DNA of 64,000 bases, from NCBI GenBank assembly GCA_964036155.1, contig OZ038423.1:66355249-66419248 (forward strand), given 5' to 3'. This document shows, in pieces, positions 51,009-62,151 of the stretch (positions are counted from its first letter, which is position 1; every line of letters starts with the position of its first letter). Source of the DNA: Diploscapter coronatus (lineage: Eukaryota > Nematoda > Chromadorea > Rhabditida > Rhabditidae). Made by a program: the position numbers and the translations under genes. Below the pieces are notes generated by a model. It worked only from the letters and a program-made list of their open reading frames with translations. It was not told where the DNA came from and did not search any database.

Positions 51009-52168
51009 ATGAATTAATGATTGCATCGACAAAAGTTGAATTTTAATTATTCATATCTGTTATATTATTTGAATAAGTGAAATGATACCAAAATGATAAA
51101 TCGATGAAGAAAAGATACTATTGCATAGATCCTGATTATGAAATATAAAGAAATTAAAGACGTTCACTAATTTGCAAAAATAGGAATGAAAGGTAAACTA
51201 GCAAAGAGTGCATTATTACAAAATGGTTGTAACAAACAAAACCAAAATCGCCTCGATACTCAATATGGTCAAAATATTGAAATTATTTGAAATAAAATCT
51301 TATTATTGCATTATAGTTAGTGTTAGTAAGATAATTTTAGAATTTATGAAGTCAGTTTGCATGAAGTATGAAATAGAGTCTCATCATGGATATCATTTCC
51401 AGGGAAATGGTCAGAGCAAGATTCATGATTCGATCGAGCAGAATGGAGGAAATGAGGAGAGCAAAGAAAAAGCAGAAGAATCACGTGAAGGAATTGTTAG
51501 ATTCTCTTAAACGAAAAAGAAGATACGCCAAATAAATCGCATAAATTTCAGTCATGATAAATCTATCTGCATGAAGTGGGATTTTGTTATGTTTTAATAA
51601 ATATTATCATGATTGATTTTCTCATCAATTTTTTAATCGTTTTGTTCGATTAATCCTCTCGAGCAGATTCAAGATTGCTGGAACGATTTAATGGGTACAT
51701 TTCAAATTTTCATTGCATCCCTCACAGAATTTCATGCGATTATACCTTTCAAGTTGATATTTTTTCATTTGGATTTAGTTTTATAACAATCAAGTGTTAT
51801 TATTGATCGTCCTAATCTCATTATCATCAGGACTGTGTAATACTTAGATCTTGACTTCCAATTCGATTTGTTTTAATCTTCAACCTCGTACAGCCCTGAT
51901 TATCATGTTTTATCTATATTAGAGGCTAAAAGTTTAGAATGACCAATATTTGAGTTCAGTCTGCTTTATTTCTTATAGTGGCTAATACAGTTGAAATTTT
52001 GTGCACATATTCGATCCCTCAACTATTAGTTACTGCTAACTTTTAGGAAATCTAGTGCAAAAATATGGGAACAGTAAATAGCACTCATAATCGTGGTTGT
52101 TCCAAACTTTTGGTCACTCCACTATTTAAATTTCTCTTTTAATTTGAAATTATGACTCATTAAGATAA
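51009..52168. other. Spacer between paralogues 2 and 3
   Basis: Includes a 3'-flank segment (about 51670-51860) recognisably similar to 56900-57060 downstream of paralogue 3, as expected if whole gene-plus-flank units were duplicated. At 51400-51535 lies a short Lys/Glu-rich open stretch ending KRKRRYAK in one frame. It could be a relic of a basic-tail exon but has no preceding exons. A MITE occupies 51915-52124. Confidence 0.45.
51915..52124. mobile_element. 210-bp Tc1/mariner-type MITE, diverged ends
   Basis: The left end is TATATTAGAGGCTAAAAGTT and the right end, reverse-complemented, TAGTGGAGTGACCAAAAGTT; both continue as T-(A/G)-GAA. Both start with TA. It has the same size class and terminus style as the elements at 47732 and 53953. 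It lies just upstream of paralogue 3. Confidence 0.6.
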
Positions 52169-55100
52169 ATGGATCTCAAATTGATATTTATCTTGGTCAT
52201 CTTACCATGGGAATGTGCCGTTCAATATTATGATGGAGGTGATTATCGGCAGCCGTCTCCCGATGAAATGATTGCCAATATTGAAACCATGATCAAAGGT
52301 TTGTTATACATTTGTGACGAAAATGAGAAAATATCATAATTTCATAATCAGGGCTTTAAATTTTGGACCCGAACACGGTAATATATCCGCCGTGTCCGGG
52401 TTTTAAATCTTAAATCCTGTTCGTAACTTGCTGAATAAGCAATATGCAAAAGTGACAAAATATTTTCCTATCCGTCTCTTATTGTAGCGCACAATTTGCT
52501 TGGTACAGAATGAATGAGACTCAGCTTCGATATGCAGGAGTTAGTGCGTTGTCTTCAGCAAATCTTATGACATTTCATTAATTCAAAGAATGATTTTGGC
52601 GACTATTTGAAATACGCTATGCATATTTTGCTCAACAGAAAGCGAAACAGTCTAGGATAACTTTAACGCAGTATTAGTGACAGAATGCAGTGTTCTATCT
52701 TACTACCTTAAAACAGCGTGTTATTTTGGAATTTAAACAATATGTGACACTTTCACTAAAACTCGTGTATTAAAGTCAGCAATGCGCTATTAAACTTGTT
52801 CAAACCTGTATTAGGTTGTACTAGACCGTCATGTTTTTCACTGAGTTTTGTATTCGAACTTGTGCGGCGTTATTTATTTTATCGCAAGTAATCGGATATT
52901 GACAATAACTATGCATACATATGTAGCATTTCTCCATAACTAAATCATCATTTAGTACCCTTTTAAAAGGATATCATGCGTAATAGGGTAATTTATGTAA
53001 ATTATGCACTTATCTGGAAAAAATTAAGTGTGCACTTCAGAAAAGATTTACTATGCAAATACTCATAACTTTCGATGGTTTGAACCGTTTGTGACAATTA
53101 AATAACGTTCAAGTTCGTTACAACCACACTCATCACTCTGATAGAAATTGCAATATTTAACTCATCTTGAAAAATCAATTGGCTTCTTTCACGTTGGTAC
53201 ATCATTTCAGGTACTATTTCAACACCGGAATATTTGATTTTTATTCTTGATAGAAAAACGATATCCTTACCGCCGCAATATGTACCTATAATGTCAGAGA
53301 TAAGTATTAATCTAATTTCGTCCTATTTAATTGGATAAAATCCATTATGCGTTTCGTTGATTATTATGTTAGAAATTTATTTCGTCGAATAATGAACTTG
53401 GAACTTGAGCAAAACTATTAGGTTCGTATTATGAAAGCGCAAAAAGCGGTTGTTCGAGCACAAACGAGAAATTAGGCGATTGAAAATTTATTCCATTTCT
53501 CGACGAATACGCAATATTTAATGAAAAAAGTAGAACATTTCCCTTTCATTTTCTAGATCACAATGCCCACTTTTTCCCCGCGTTATTAGTACAAATATTT
53601 TAGGTAGGGCTGCAAATTGCATAAAATATTTGAATCACATTCTGCTTCTACGGTTTTCGAGAGATTAAACTTGTAATAATTACTATTACAACTTTTTTAT
53701 TATTATTTTCATCTATGAAATTTTGACTTACTTTTTCTAATATCTACTTGATAAATCGCTGGTATTTTAATTCAAGGCTAATTACATAAATATCGAAGAT
53801 AATGAATCGCAATTTTAGGCAACAGGCATAATATGCAATGGTGGTAATAAGACTGAAGATCAAATGGACAAAGAAATAGACGAGTATTATAATACTCTTC
53901 CTGCGGAGATTAAGCAGGATAGAAGTAACGTGCATTGATTTATGAAATATTATACTATGGTGCACGAAAGGTTGGAACAATAGATGGTTTTTGAAATGCT
54001 TCATATCTAGGTTTTTACTGAAACAATTTTCATGAGTTTTGTAGATTTGAAAGATGACATCGAATAACAATAATCCTCAAAATTTCATGACAATTGACAC
54101 ATGGAAGATTCAGAAATCGGATATTTCAATTGTCATTCAATGCTCCAAACTTTTGTTCACCATCATACGTTTCAAAGTACCAAGTTCATAAATCCTACAG
54201 TAGGACTATACGGAAATGATTTGTCGATTTTCGGAGACGGAATTTGAACGAAACTTGATCAAAATAGGAGAAAATGAACATTACAAAATTATGGCCTGTA
54301 CAAGCCTCGATCGCGCGTTCCCTTGGCTCGATCTTTGCTTCAAAGGCTTCAAAGCAAACCAAAATCAATCCAATTTCAAAATAATTACAAAAACACAACA
54401 ACTTCTTCACTTATTCTTTTTGATAGCGATCTATTTATTTGCAAAGTTTCGTCTTTTATGCATTTTCAATTTAAGGCTAATACGCTAATTTTGTATCCAA
54501 TATGATTTTACTCATTTTAGAAAAATTATCTAATTAAAGTGATCAAATGATCAAGCAGAGAAAGTGTGGTGATGATACAAGTACCATTAAATTAGCAATT
54601 AACAAAATAATTCTTTACAATACTCTCCATAATCTATGACTAGTAAACTTTCCAATTTATAAACTCGATATTTACTATTGAAAACGTCGAACTTTCACAC
54701 TTTATCTATGAAAGTTTTATGTAGAATTTTTCAAAATTAATGCACGTTAATTCACGCATGTTCGTAGATTTAAGATTTCTTGGTAAGTTATATGTCCTTA
54801 GATATGAATAATAATCGCAAGAGAATAATTTCGATATTTCTTTATCTAATAGATTCCTATTTATGCCAGAACTACAAACTATAAAGAATATGTATAAAAT
54901 TGAAAAAAAAACAAATTTCAGGAATTTATGGACAACTATATTCAACAAACTTATTTCTACTTTACTATATTCTACGATAATATGTATGTAAATTGTACAG
55001 CCAATGTAAGTTTAAATTTATATAAATCATTTTTTTTTATATAGAGATTTGAAAAATGATTTGGAAATGTCATCAGATTTTTACAACGAAAAATAATTAG

Positions 55101-56463
55101 CGGTATTTCCAAATAAATTTGCTTTAGAAAATGTGACGAGTTTCAGATTTCCTAAAACAGAATAAGTTGTAACCAATGAGATGAATAATTTAAATTTACT
55201 AATTTAATAATGATGATGTATGATATAAACAAATGAGTGTGCTTTGTAATTCAGGAAAAAATATTCTTTGAAAAGGCCACTAATGTTGCTAGCCATATGT
55301 TTGAATTTTACAAGAATAGTTATGATGTCAAGATGAAGATTGTAAGATTTTATTCTTATTATTTAAGGGAACTATTGTGCAGGGTCTTGCTCTCTCTTTG
55401 CAAGTCCGCCAAAGCCACACAAAATTGTCTGATTTTGTTTCTAAATTTATAACAAGATTTTATAAAATCTGTTTTATAGGATTCTAGGGAATGCTTATTT
55501 AGAGCTTTTCAGTGGAAAGATATCTTGAAAATAATGAAGGGAAAAAAGGCAACTCGTATTTGACGGAATGACTGAATAACGAAACGCGAAATAACGAATT
55601 GCTTTCTTGTATTGAGGAAACGTAAAAAATGACGAAACGCAATAGAAATTGATGGGAAATATGCAGATAGAGGAAGCATTTCGTCATTTATAAGGTGGCG
55701 AGAAAAACGAAATTAAATTATTCTAAAAAATGACAATAGACAAATCAAAGCGCTGCGTCTTGTTAGTTCAAACGAATCATGGATTTAGCCTCTAAAATAG
55801 AAACACATAAAAGAGATAATTCATACATATTAGATTTATTCATTCGTGTCTGATATGTCCTTACTCTATTCATTTCCTCACTATGAGTTTTATTTTATGC
55901 TCGGATTTTTATCGGTCAAGGTCCTTAAATAGTGATGAATTCTATACATAGTAGAGCCAATCAAAGTGCAATTTTAACTGATAATTTGAATGACTAATTT
56001 CGCCATTATTCATAGATTATATGTAAATGTAAATCAATTTAATTAAGGCTAGTGAAATAACTGATACCTATAAGTCGAATAAAGAATTAATCGACAAAGG
56101 AATTCACCGCACTGTAGTAAGTAATTTTAATTAACAGCACACTCTTAACTTTATTCTTTCTAAAAACGTTATTTTTCATTCGTAGGACTTATACTGTTTT
56201 TCAACGTAATTTCATTTCATTTTATCATTATTATGTTAATTTTTAGAGTGAGAGTTTACATTATAAAAGCGATCTTGATTTTGGCGCTTTATATTTATAT
56301 TTTCAAATATATTTTTACAATTTAGAAGGGAATTATGGAAGCAGAAATTGCTCGCCAGAGAGAAGGGCAGCCACAATATCAGGAAGAGGAAACTGATGAT
56401 AAGAGCGAAGAAAAGCCACAGCAGGAAGGCGTTCAAGGATTCTTTGGAAAAAGAAGAAGATAA
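52169..56463 (+). CDS. Tandem secreted paralogue 3 (GFFG-KRRR tail)
   Basis: Same seven-exon plan as its neighbours but with greatly enlarged introns. Exon 1 (52169-52298) encodes MDLKLIFILVILPWECAVQ then YYDGGDYRQPSPDEM. Later exons: TPEYLIFILDRKTISLPPQY (53.2 kb); SIICNGGNKTEDQMDKEIDE with LPAEIKQ (53.83 kb); EFMDNYIQQTYFYFTIFYDN (54.92 kb); EKIFFEKATNVASHMFEFY (55.26 kb); ASEITDTYKSNKELIDKGI (56.05 kb); and the last exon ending QQEGVQGFFGKRRR-stop. Open frames and compatible donor/acceptor phases can be found throughout. Exon 2 needs the donor ATAA|GTATT with acceptor ACAG|GCATAA, and exon 3 the donor AAC|GTGCAT, both weaker than in the paralogues. No residues remain after the basic cluster, unlike copies 1 and 2. 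Confidence 0.75.
53953..54167. mobile_element. 215-bp Tc1/mariner-type MITE in paralogue 3 intron
   Basis: The left end is TACTATGGTGCACGAAAGGT and the right end, reverse-complemented, TATGATGGTGAACAAAAGTT; both continue TTGGA. Length 215 bp, equal to the elements at 28693 and 47732. It contributes to the expanded intron between exons 3 and 4. Confidence 0.75.
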
Positions 56464-57384
56464 ATTACCCCCATTTTCCCACAAATTGCAACTTTCTTCG
56501 AGCTTCTCAGAATATCTCTTTTCAACACTATCCTACAACGTCCAATCACACAATGCTAAGAAGGGTGTTCATTTTCATACCAACGTAATGGATAGCGAGT
56601 TAGATTTTTGTCTTTTCTTGAGCGATAATCGAGAGATCGTCGGCTGAGAAAACACAGAGAAGCTCGACAGAAGTTGAAATTTGTGGGAAAACGAGAATGC
56701 CTAAATTCATTCAAATTTTTGCTAAATAACTCGGAAATAAAATATATTTATTATATATTATTTATCAATATTAAAATATTTATTTATTTGTAATTGCGTA
56801 TTTAATAAATTATATCGAACTCAAATAAATTATGTCACGATTGATCATTTGTTCACTGAAATTCTATGTGTTGCAATCAGGTAATCCTACACAGGGATGC
56901 ACAATTACTAGACCGATTTAGTGGGTACTTTTTAAATCTCTATCGATTTTTTCAGATTTTTATGAGACTATATTTCAAGCCGATATTCTTCATCATTTCA
57001 CAATAAACTCGGTGTCATTATCGGGTTTCTTATATTTTTCGTCAGCTGGTCACAATCACCATCTGTACTCTCGATTATCTATGAAATGAACGTTGCCTAG
57101 CGGAAAGAGAGAGACGCCTGTGCGGACCGGGGAGTTAAAATAGTGTGAGAAACGGAGAGTGCGGCGAGGACGCAGGCGGATAAGAAGGAAAGGCTTTGCA
57201 TCGACGTTAGAGCCCAGAGAAAGAAGCAACATGCAACATTCATCTCAAATATAATGGAGAGTACTTATCGTCAAATTTGGAGCTAAAGTACGTAAGGAAA
57301 AGTTGGTGAGCTGGTGATAAATGCAGAAGCCATTTTTCATATTTATCAGCAGTTTTTCATTGAAACTAACGATATTTAAGAAAT
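56464..57384. other. Spacer between paralogue 3 and truncated copy 4
   Basis: Contains the probable 3' UTR of paralogue 3 and a segment (56900-57060) similar to the flank of paralogue 2 at 51670-51860. A short GC-richer stretch lies at 57110-57200. No exon was seen. Confidence 0.4.
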
Positions 57385-57523
57385 ATGCGTTTCGATTTCA
57401 ATTTATTATTGACGCTTGCATCCTTGCCATTCTTATGTATTAGTCAATATAATGATTATGGAGGATTCGATCAGCAGCCGCCTCGCGAAGATTATATAGC
57501 TGATTATAGCCATATGATTAAAG
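57385..57523 (+). pseudogene. Truncated fourth copy: first exon only of the secreted family
   Basis: An intact first exon, MRFDFNLLLTLASLPFLCIS then QYNDYGGFDQQPPREDYIAD and YSHMIK, followed by a good donor AAAG|GTAGCT. It parallels paralogue 3 exon 1 (QYYDGGDYRQPSP...ETMIK) closely. No later exon of the family was found in the following 440 bp, where the next gene's 3' end begins on the opposite strand (57966), or anywhere else in the rest of the window. The copy was therefore cut short by the duplication breakpoint or by deletion. It could still make a short secreted peptide if a terminal exon escaped notice. Confidence 0.7.
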
Positions 57524-57965
57524 GTAGCTTATGAAATTTTATTATAACATATATCCACATATTCAAATTATTCCTTCAGAGAAATTATCTATCTATTTAT
57601 ACTTGTGATATTTTTAGTTCTTTTTATTTAACTTTATAGAAACTAAAAATAAGATTACTTATTGTGAGTGCCTAATATAGAAAACCACACCAAAAATGGT
57701 CGTTTGACCAATTTTGTCGCGCTTATACCCAAAGAATTTACTTTTTAAAAATAGGTGGTTGTAGGCGACCGGATAATTCGTTTCAACCTACAAATTTACC
57801 CACGAAAATTGCGAAGGCGCTGGCTACCCGTTGCAAAAAAATCGCATTCGATTTGAATAGATTTTAGTCGCATGGGCTAAAAACAGACTAGGGAATATTA
57901 CCTGAAACACTCAATATTTATTGCCATTAAACAGGAGATTAATCAACAATAAAATTTCTATATAG

Positions 57966-60900
57966 TTATTGTAAAGTGAAATTGCTAGGTTTTCTCATAT
58001 AGTCTGTCCTAAACAATGTCGATGATTCAGGAATGTTAGATTTTTCTTCTGTATCTTTAGGCTTCGAGTTTATTTTAACTAAATTCGCATTCCCATTCGG
58101 ATCTGATTCAACTTTTCTTTCATCTCCTCCTGTTGTTTCAGAATCACTCTCGTCTCGATGTGCTCCTTGAGGTTCTTTCCTATTTCGAGGCACTTCTTTG
58201 TTGTTTGGACCATAATTCATCTCCTGATGATCTTCTTCTAAAAGTGTTACATTTTTATCGTGCTCGTCGCTAAAATAGGTGCGCTTCAACCTTAAAACTG
58301 TTGCTCCAATCGAAATGAGAGTGTTGCCTTTTTTCTTCTTTCATCCTTTAGTGAGCGAGAAAAGGAGCCACGCTCTCATTTTCGATTGGGCCAAGAGTTT
58401 TAGGGTTGAAGTGCGCCCATTTCAGCGCCGAATACTAACAGCGAGCACGATAGATACATGGAGTTTTTGATTATACAAATATCATTCTGACCATGTAACT
58501 GTAGAGCGCGAGTATAGTTTAGATGATAAGAGAAGTCTAGACGTTAGCCCGCACTTTTGTAATTTACTTCTCCGTATTTTGTTCAGATTTAAATAATGAA
58601 ATGCTAAACCTTCATGAATTCCTTTTCCGCGAGGATGACTCTCAAAACGGCCGTCACGATCGGCATGTCTGCCTTCTCCCTCTGCTTCTCTCTGATCCTT
58701 ATCCCTCCGTCCTCGTCTGTCGCGATCTTCTTCTCTCTGATCGCCCTCCGGGAAAAAGCCTTTCGGAAAGCCGAAGAACTGTGGCGGTCCTCGAATAGGC
58801 GTGAAGACATGATTTTGTCTGTCATGCTGATCTGTGTCCGGTCTTCGTCTGCTATGATTGTCTTCGCTTTCTTCGAGAGGTCGAGGCCTTCGGTCTGGAT
58901 GGTCACGTCCACGTTCATTTTCTTCCCTGCTTCCTGGTTTTTCCTCGTGATCATGACGATTTTCTTTTCTCTGGTCTTCCCTTCTGCGATGTTCTTCTTC
59001 TTTCGGCACTGTTTGTGTTGTGCGTTCTCCCATATCCGGGTATGGTCCACTCAACGGCGAGTAGATCATCGACTTGCTGAAACCCTTCTGTTTCTGTTCA
59101 TCATTGTTGCTTATTCGGTCATAATTCTTGTGATATTGATCCTGCTTTTCATCAGTTTCTTGGTGCCGCCTTGGATAGACTCCAGCAACCATCTGCATGT
59201 TGACACCGACGACCCTTCCGTCCTGTCGACTCGGTTCGGGATTCAAAGGTCGAGGTGTGGGCATTCCATCACTGGAATATCTTTGCTCTCCGTCAGGTGC
59301 GTCGATCACTCGTTTCGCGGATGTCGTCGATGCTTTGTAGGACGGTTCTGACGGGCTCTCGTTAGTCTTCGCACGGGCTGGAATCTCTTCGTTTGGCGCT
59401 TCGACGTCGTACCCTTGCGTTTCTGAAATGGAATAATTTTACTCGTCATTTATTTCAGTTTGATTTTGAACAAGAGTGCCGTCATGGAAAAATGTTTAAC
59501 ATTGCCATTTTACAGTTTAAAAGATAAGCTACGATCTATAGTTGTGGCATAGTTTTTCCGGAATATACGGAACGATTCTTGTCTTTAATAGATGAAGAAA
59601 CTTTATCGTCATTTGTTCGAAAATCGTCCAGCAGTCATGTTCTGAAAGAAATGTCAAGGCGTATCAACATGACGAAATACCCGTGTTTCTTCGACAAAAC
59701 CCATAGAAAATCTCGATGCTATCATTGAAATTAGTGCCATCAAGCTGCATCTCTGACCTTGAAGGCTAAGTTTATGCACTCAATATCAGCGCATTCGCTA
59801 CCTTACTTCATCCTTACCAAATATATGCACACATTCTTACATTGTTACATGATTGCACCCTCATTAAAACCTTTTCGTCCAAAAACTTAATTTTCACCCT
59901 TTTGATATCCTCGATTTTCTTGTGAATTTCTAGAAACTTGCGGAGATTGTTGATGAGGATCGCCGTTCGTTTGTCGATGCTCGTGGGATCCTTCGGCTGG
60001 GTCTCTGCAATGGCCGAGTTCATTGGATTGCTTGATCTGTAATGAAATGAGACCTCCTTCCACTCGGAGCTTCTCCGTTTTCCTCTCGATGTGGCGGTTC
60101 GTGGCGTTCTTCTTCTTCTTCTGAAATTACAAGATTCGACTTTTCTTTTGATTTAATGCTCAATGACGTCAACGTTTTTGCTTTATGCTCGTTAATGAAA
60201 GTTAGTTTGGCGCTTTTAATCACAAAATAACGAACCCAAAATCGAAAGAGTTCTTTAAAAAAAGCGTTTTCAAATGTCGCGATCGAGAATTTTTCTGTTC
60301 AATTATAAATGAAACTTTTATGAAAAACGGTTTAAAATGTCGTAAAATAATGTTATTACCTGGACGAGGGCCGTTGGGAGAGGGTAGTGGTCTGGCAGAG
60401 CTATGCTCCAAGTGCCGCTCGTCTGATGGGTCATAGTCGGGTCGATACTCTGTCTCCCATTTCTTGGGCCCTCCCGTTCTTCTTGGATCGTTTCTTCTAT
60501 CATCACTCCTCTCGCCTTGTTCGGGATGTTCTGGTTGTTCTTGGCGATATCTTGTTTCATCCTCTTTGTCTCTCGATTCTTTTGATTCCGAACCTTCGTC
60601 ATTTCGATTTCTCTGACGATAATCCTCATCATGCGGCCTTCTCTCGTCAGTTCTGTCTCTGTTATCGACTGAATTGGGCCCAAAATGCGGTTCTGGTTCT
60701 CGTCGATTTGATGGCCCCTGTTCCCGCCCTGAAGGTTGCTGCTCGCCGGTGAAAGGACCTCGAATTCCTCTTCCCCTAAAGGCAGGGCGAAACTCTCTGG
60801 GCTCGTTCGAGGAAGATTCTCCTCTTCTTGGCTCATCATCGTCGTTCTTTTCTGAGCCTGGTCGAAATTGTGGATTTTCATCTGCTGCTGGGTGAGAGAA

Positions 60901-62151
60901 GGGCGGTTGATCTGGCGAAGGTCGACGAAACGACGATCGCTGTCGATAGGCATTTGCTCCGCCAGGACCAAAGAATTGTCGGCCCGCTCGTGGGTACGGC
61001 ACAAATGGGGGAGAACCTAAAATTATACTGCTATTTTTTGTGCATGAGCTATAGCTACGCTATGAAATACTCTATATGCTCAATTTCTTAAAACGATTTG
61101 GAAGAACTAGAATAATCCTGAAAAAGTTTACTGGTCGGCCAATAAAGGGTCCATATTGGCCAGTACTTGTCAATTGGAATGATATGAAATTGAAATTTAA
61201 AAAATGGAATCAGAATTAATGGAATTTGCTCTAGAAATTTTTTGAAACGGAAACTTGAAATTCAGTCTCATTCTTGCTGGTAAGGCTGAACTTATTAGCA
61301 AGTATGGTATGGTAATTTCCTACTAGTGCTTGCCAGCTTTGAGCAACAAAAACATATCAGGCACTACAGGAACGTTAACAGGCTAGTGATCTACGTAACT
61401 TTGAATCTCAGGTAATAGCGAAAGATGACTTTTTAGCTAGTGCTAACTTTTTACACTATTATTCTAATCTCGCAAAATGCTAATGTAAAGATGCAAGAAA
61501 AAGTTAGGTAAACTTTCTATGGCTACTTTCTCTTCTAGACGATCCTTCGTTCCTTGGTCCATTCCTGAGTCCTGTCGATTCGATACCGTCCCCAGACTCT
61601 CGACCACCCGGTCGTTCGATATCGCTCCCATCTCTGGCGTCTTTGTCGAAAGGTCGATCTGGCTGTCTGTCGTCCTCGCGAAATTTTTCTTTCTCTCGAA
61701 AATCTGAACAGATAATTGAACTGAACATTTTCGTAAGACTGTTGAGTCCGTTCATTTTGAAGATGTAGAGGGCAGTTTTATTGTTGGAGGTTCTTTTCAT
61801 ATAAGAAGAAAATGAAAATAATAATTTGTGCAGTAAATAGGCCCTGTTATTGACCCAAGACTACAATTCTCAACTGATCTAAGTCCATCTCACCCTCGTC
61901 CCGTTCATCTGGCCTTCCGAGGTGAAATGCCGGTCCTTTGAAATCCCTTCTATGACCGAGGCCGAAAACTGGTTCTGGGAGCTTGGCTTCTTCTTGATAT
62001 GGTGTGAATCTGCTAAATTTTGGCTCAGAACTTGGTACGTAAGGATCTGAAATGTGAAAATCAAGCTAAATTGACATTCCGATAAGAGCTCGCCTCTGGC
62101 ATGGACTAAATACGCGACCAACAGAACTGAAATAGCAATTGATGAGATCAT
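57966..62151 (-). CDS. Secreted, highly charged Arg/Glu/Asp/Pro-rich disordered protein
   Basis: About 770 residues in eight exons, all phases consistent. Signal peptide MISSIAISVLLVAYLVHA (exon 62094-62151), then DPYVPSSEPKFSRFTPY (61894-62046), FREKEKFREDDRQPDRPFDK (61.5-61.7 kb), a long exon with GRQFFGPGGANAYRQRSSFR and many D/E/R blocks (60.36-61.02 kb), two short exons split by a 49-nt intron (60005-60053), a long exon (58.61-59.42 kb) with RDHPDRRPRPLEESEDNHSR and PPQFFGFPKGFFPEG, and a C-terminal exon (57966-58240) ending MRKPSNFTLQ. Almost no cysteines or hydrophobic blocks apart from the FFG patches, so it is probably unstructured. No family recognised; extracellular matrix, cuticle or glandular secretion are possibilities only. 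Intron 1 uses a GC donor. Confidence 0.8.
58268..58427. repeat. Hairpin (fold-back) element in last intron of the charged secreted-protein gene
   Basis: Arms of about 58 nt: the left CGCTAAAATAGGTGCGCTTC and the right, reverse-complemented, CGCTGAAATGGGCGCACTTC, continuing through AACC-TAAAACT and CCAATCGAAA-TGAGAG on both. It sits between the last two coding exons, ending about 28 bp from the final acceptor. Confidence 0.8.

Noticed and set aside
51208..51510. A 100-codon plus-strand open frame between paralogues 2 and 3
   Set aside because: No signal peptide or family exon, AT-driven composition, and no preceding splice context; at most a relic of a basic-tail exon near its end.
46198..56463. 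Assignment of the secreted array to SXP/RAL-2 (DUF148)
   Set aside because: Only a weak pattern (N-K-T turn, LPAEIK-like helix, paired amphipathic helices) is visible; cysteine and motif content do not settle it. A profile search is required.
58614..59351. A 245-codon plus-strand open frame rich in S, F and hydrophobic residues
   Set aside because: It is the antisense of the Arg/Glu/Asp-rich exon on the minus strand; GA-rich codons read in reverse give long open frames without being genes.
59814..60023. Minus-strand open frame with coiled-coil look (RTAILINNLRKFLEIHKKIE)
   Set aside because: A 49-nt intron (60005-60053) places the adjacent exon in a different frame (DPAEGSHEHRQTNG...), which joins in phase with exons on both sides; the coiled-coil reading has no compatible neighbours.
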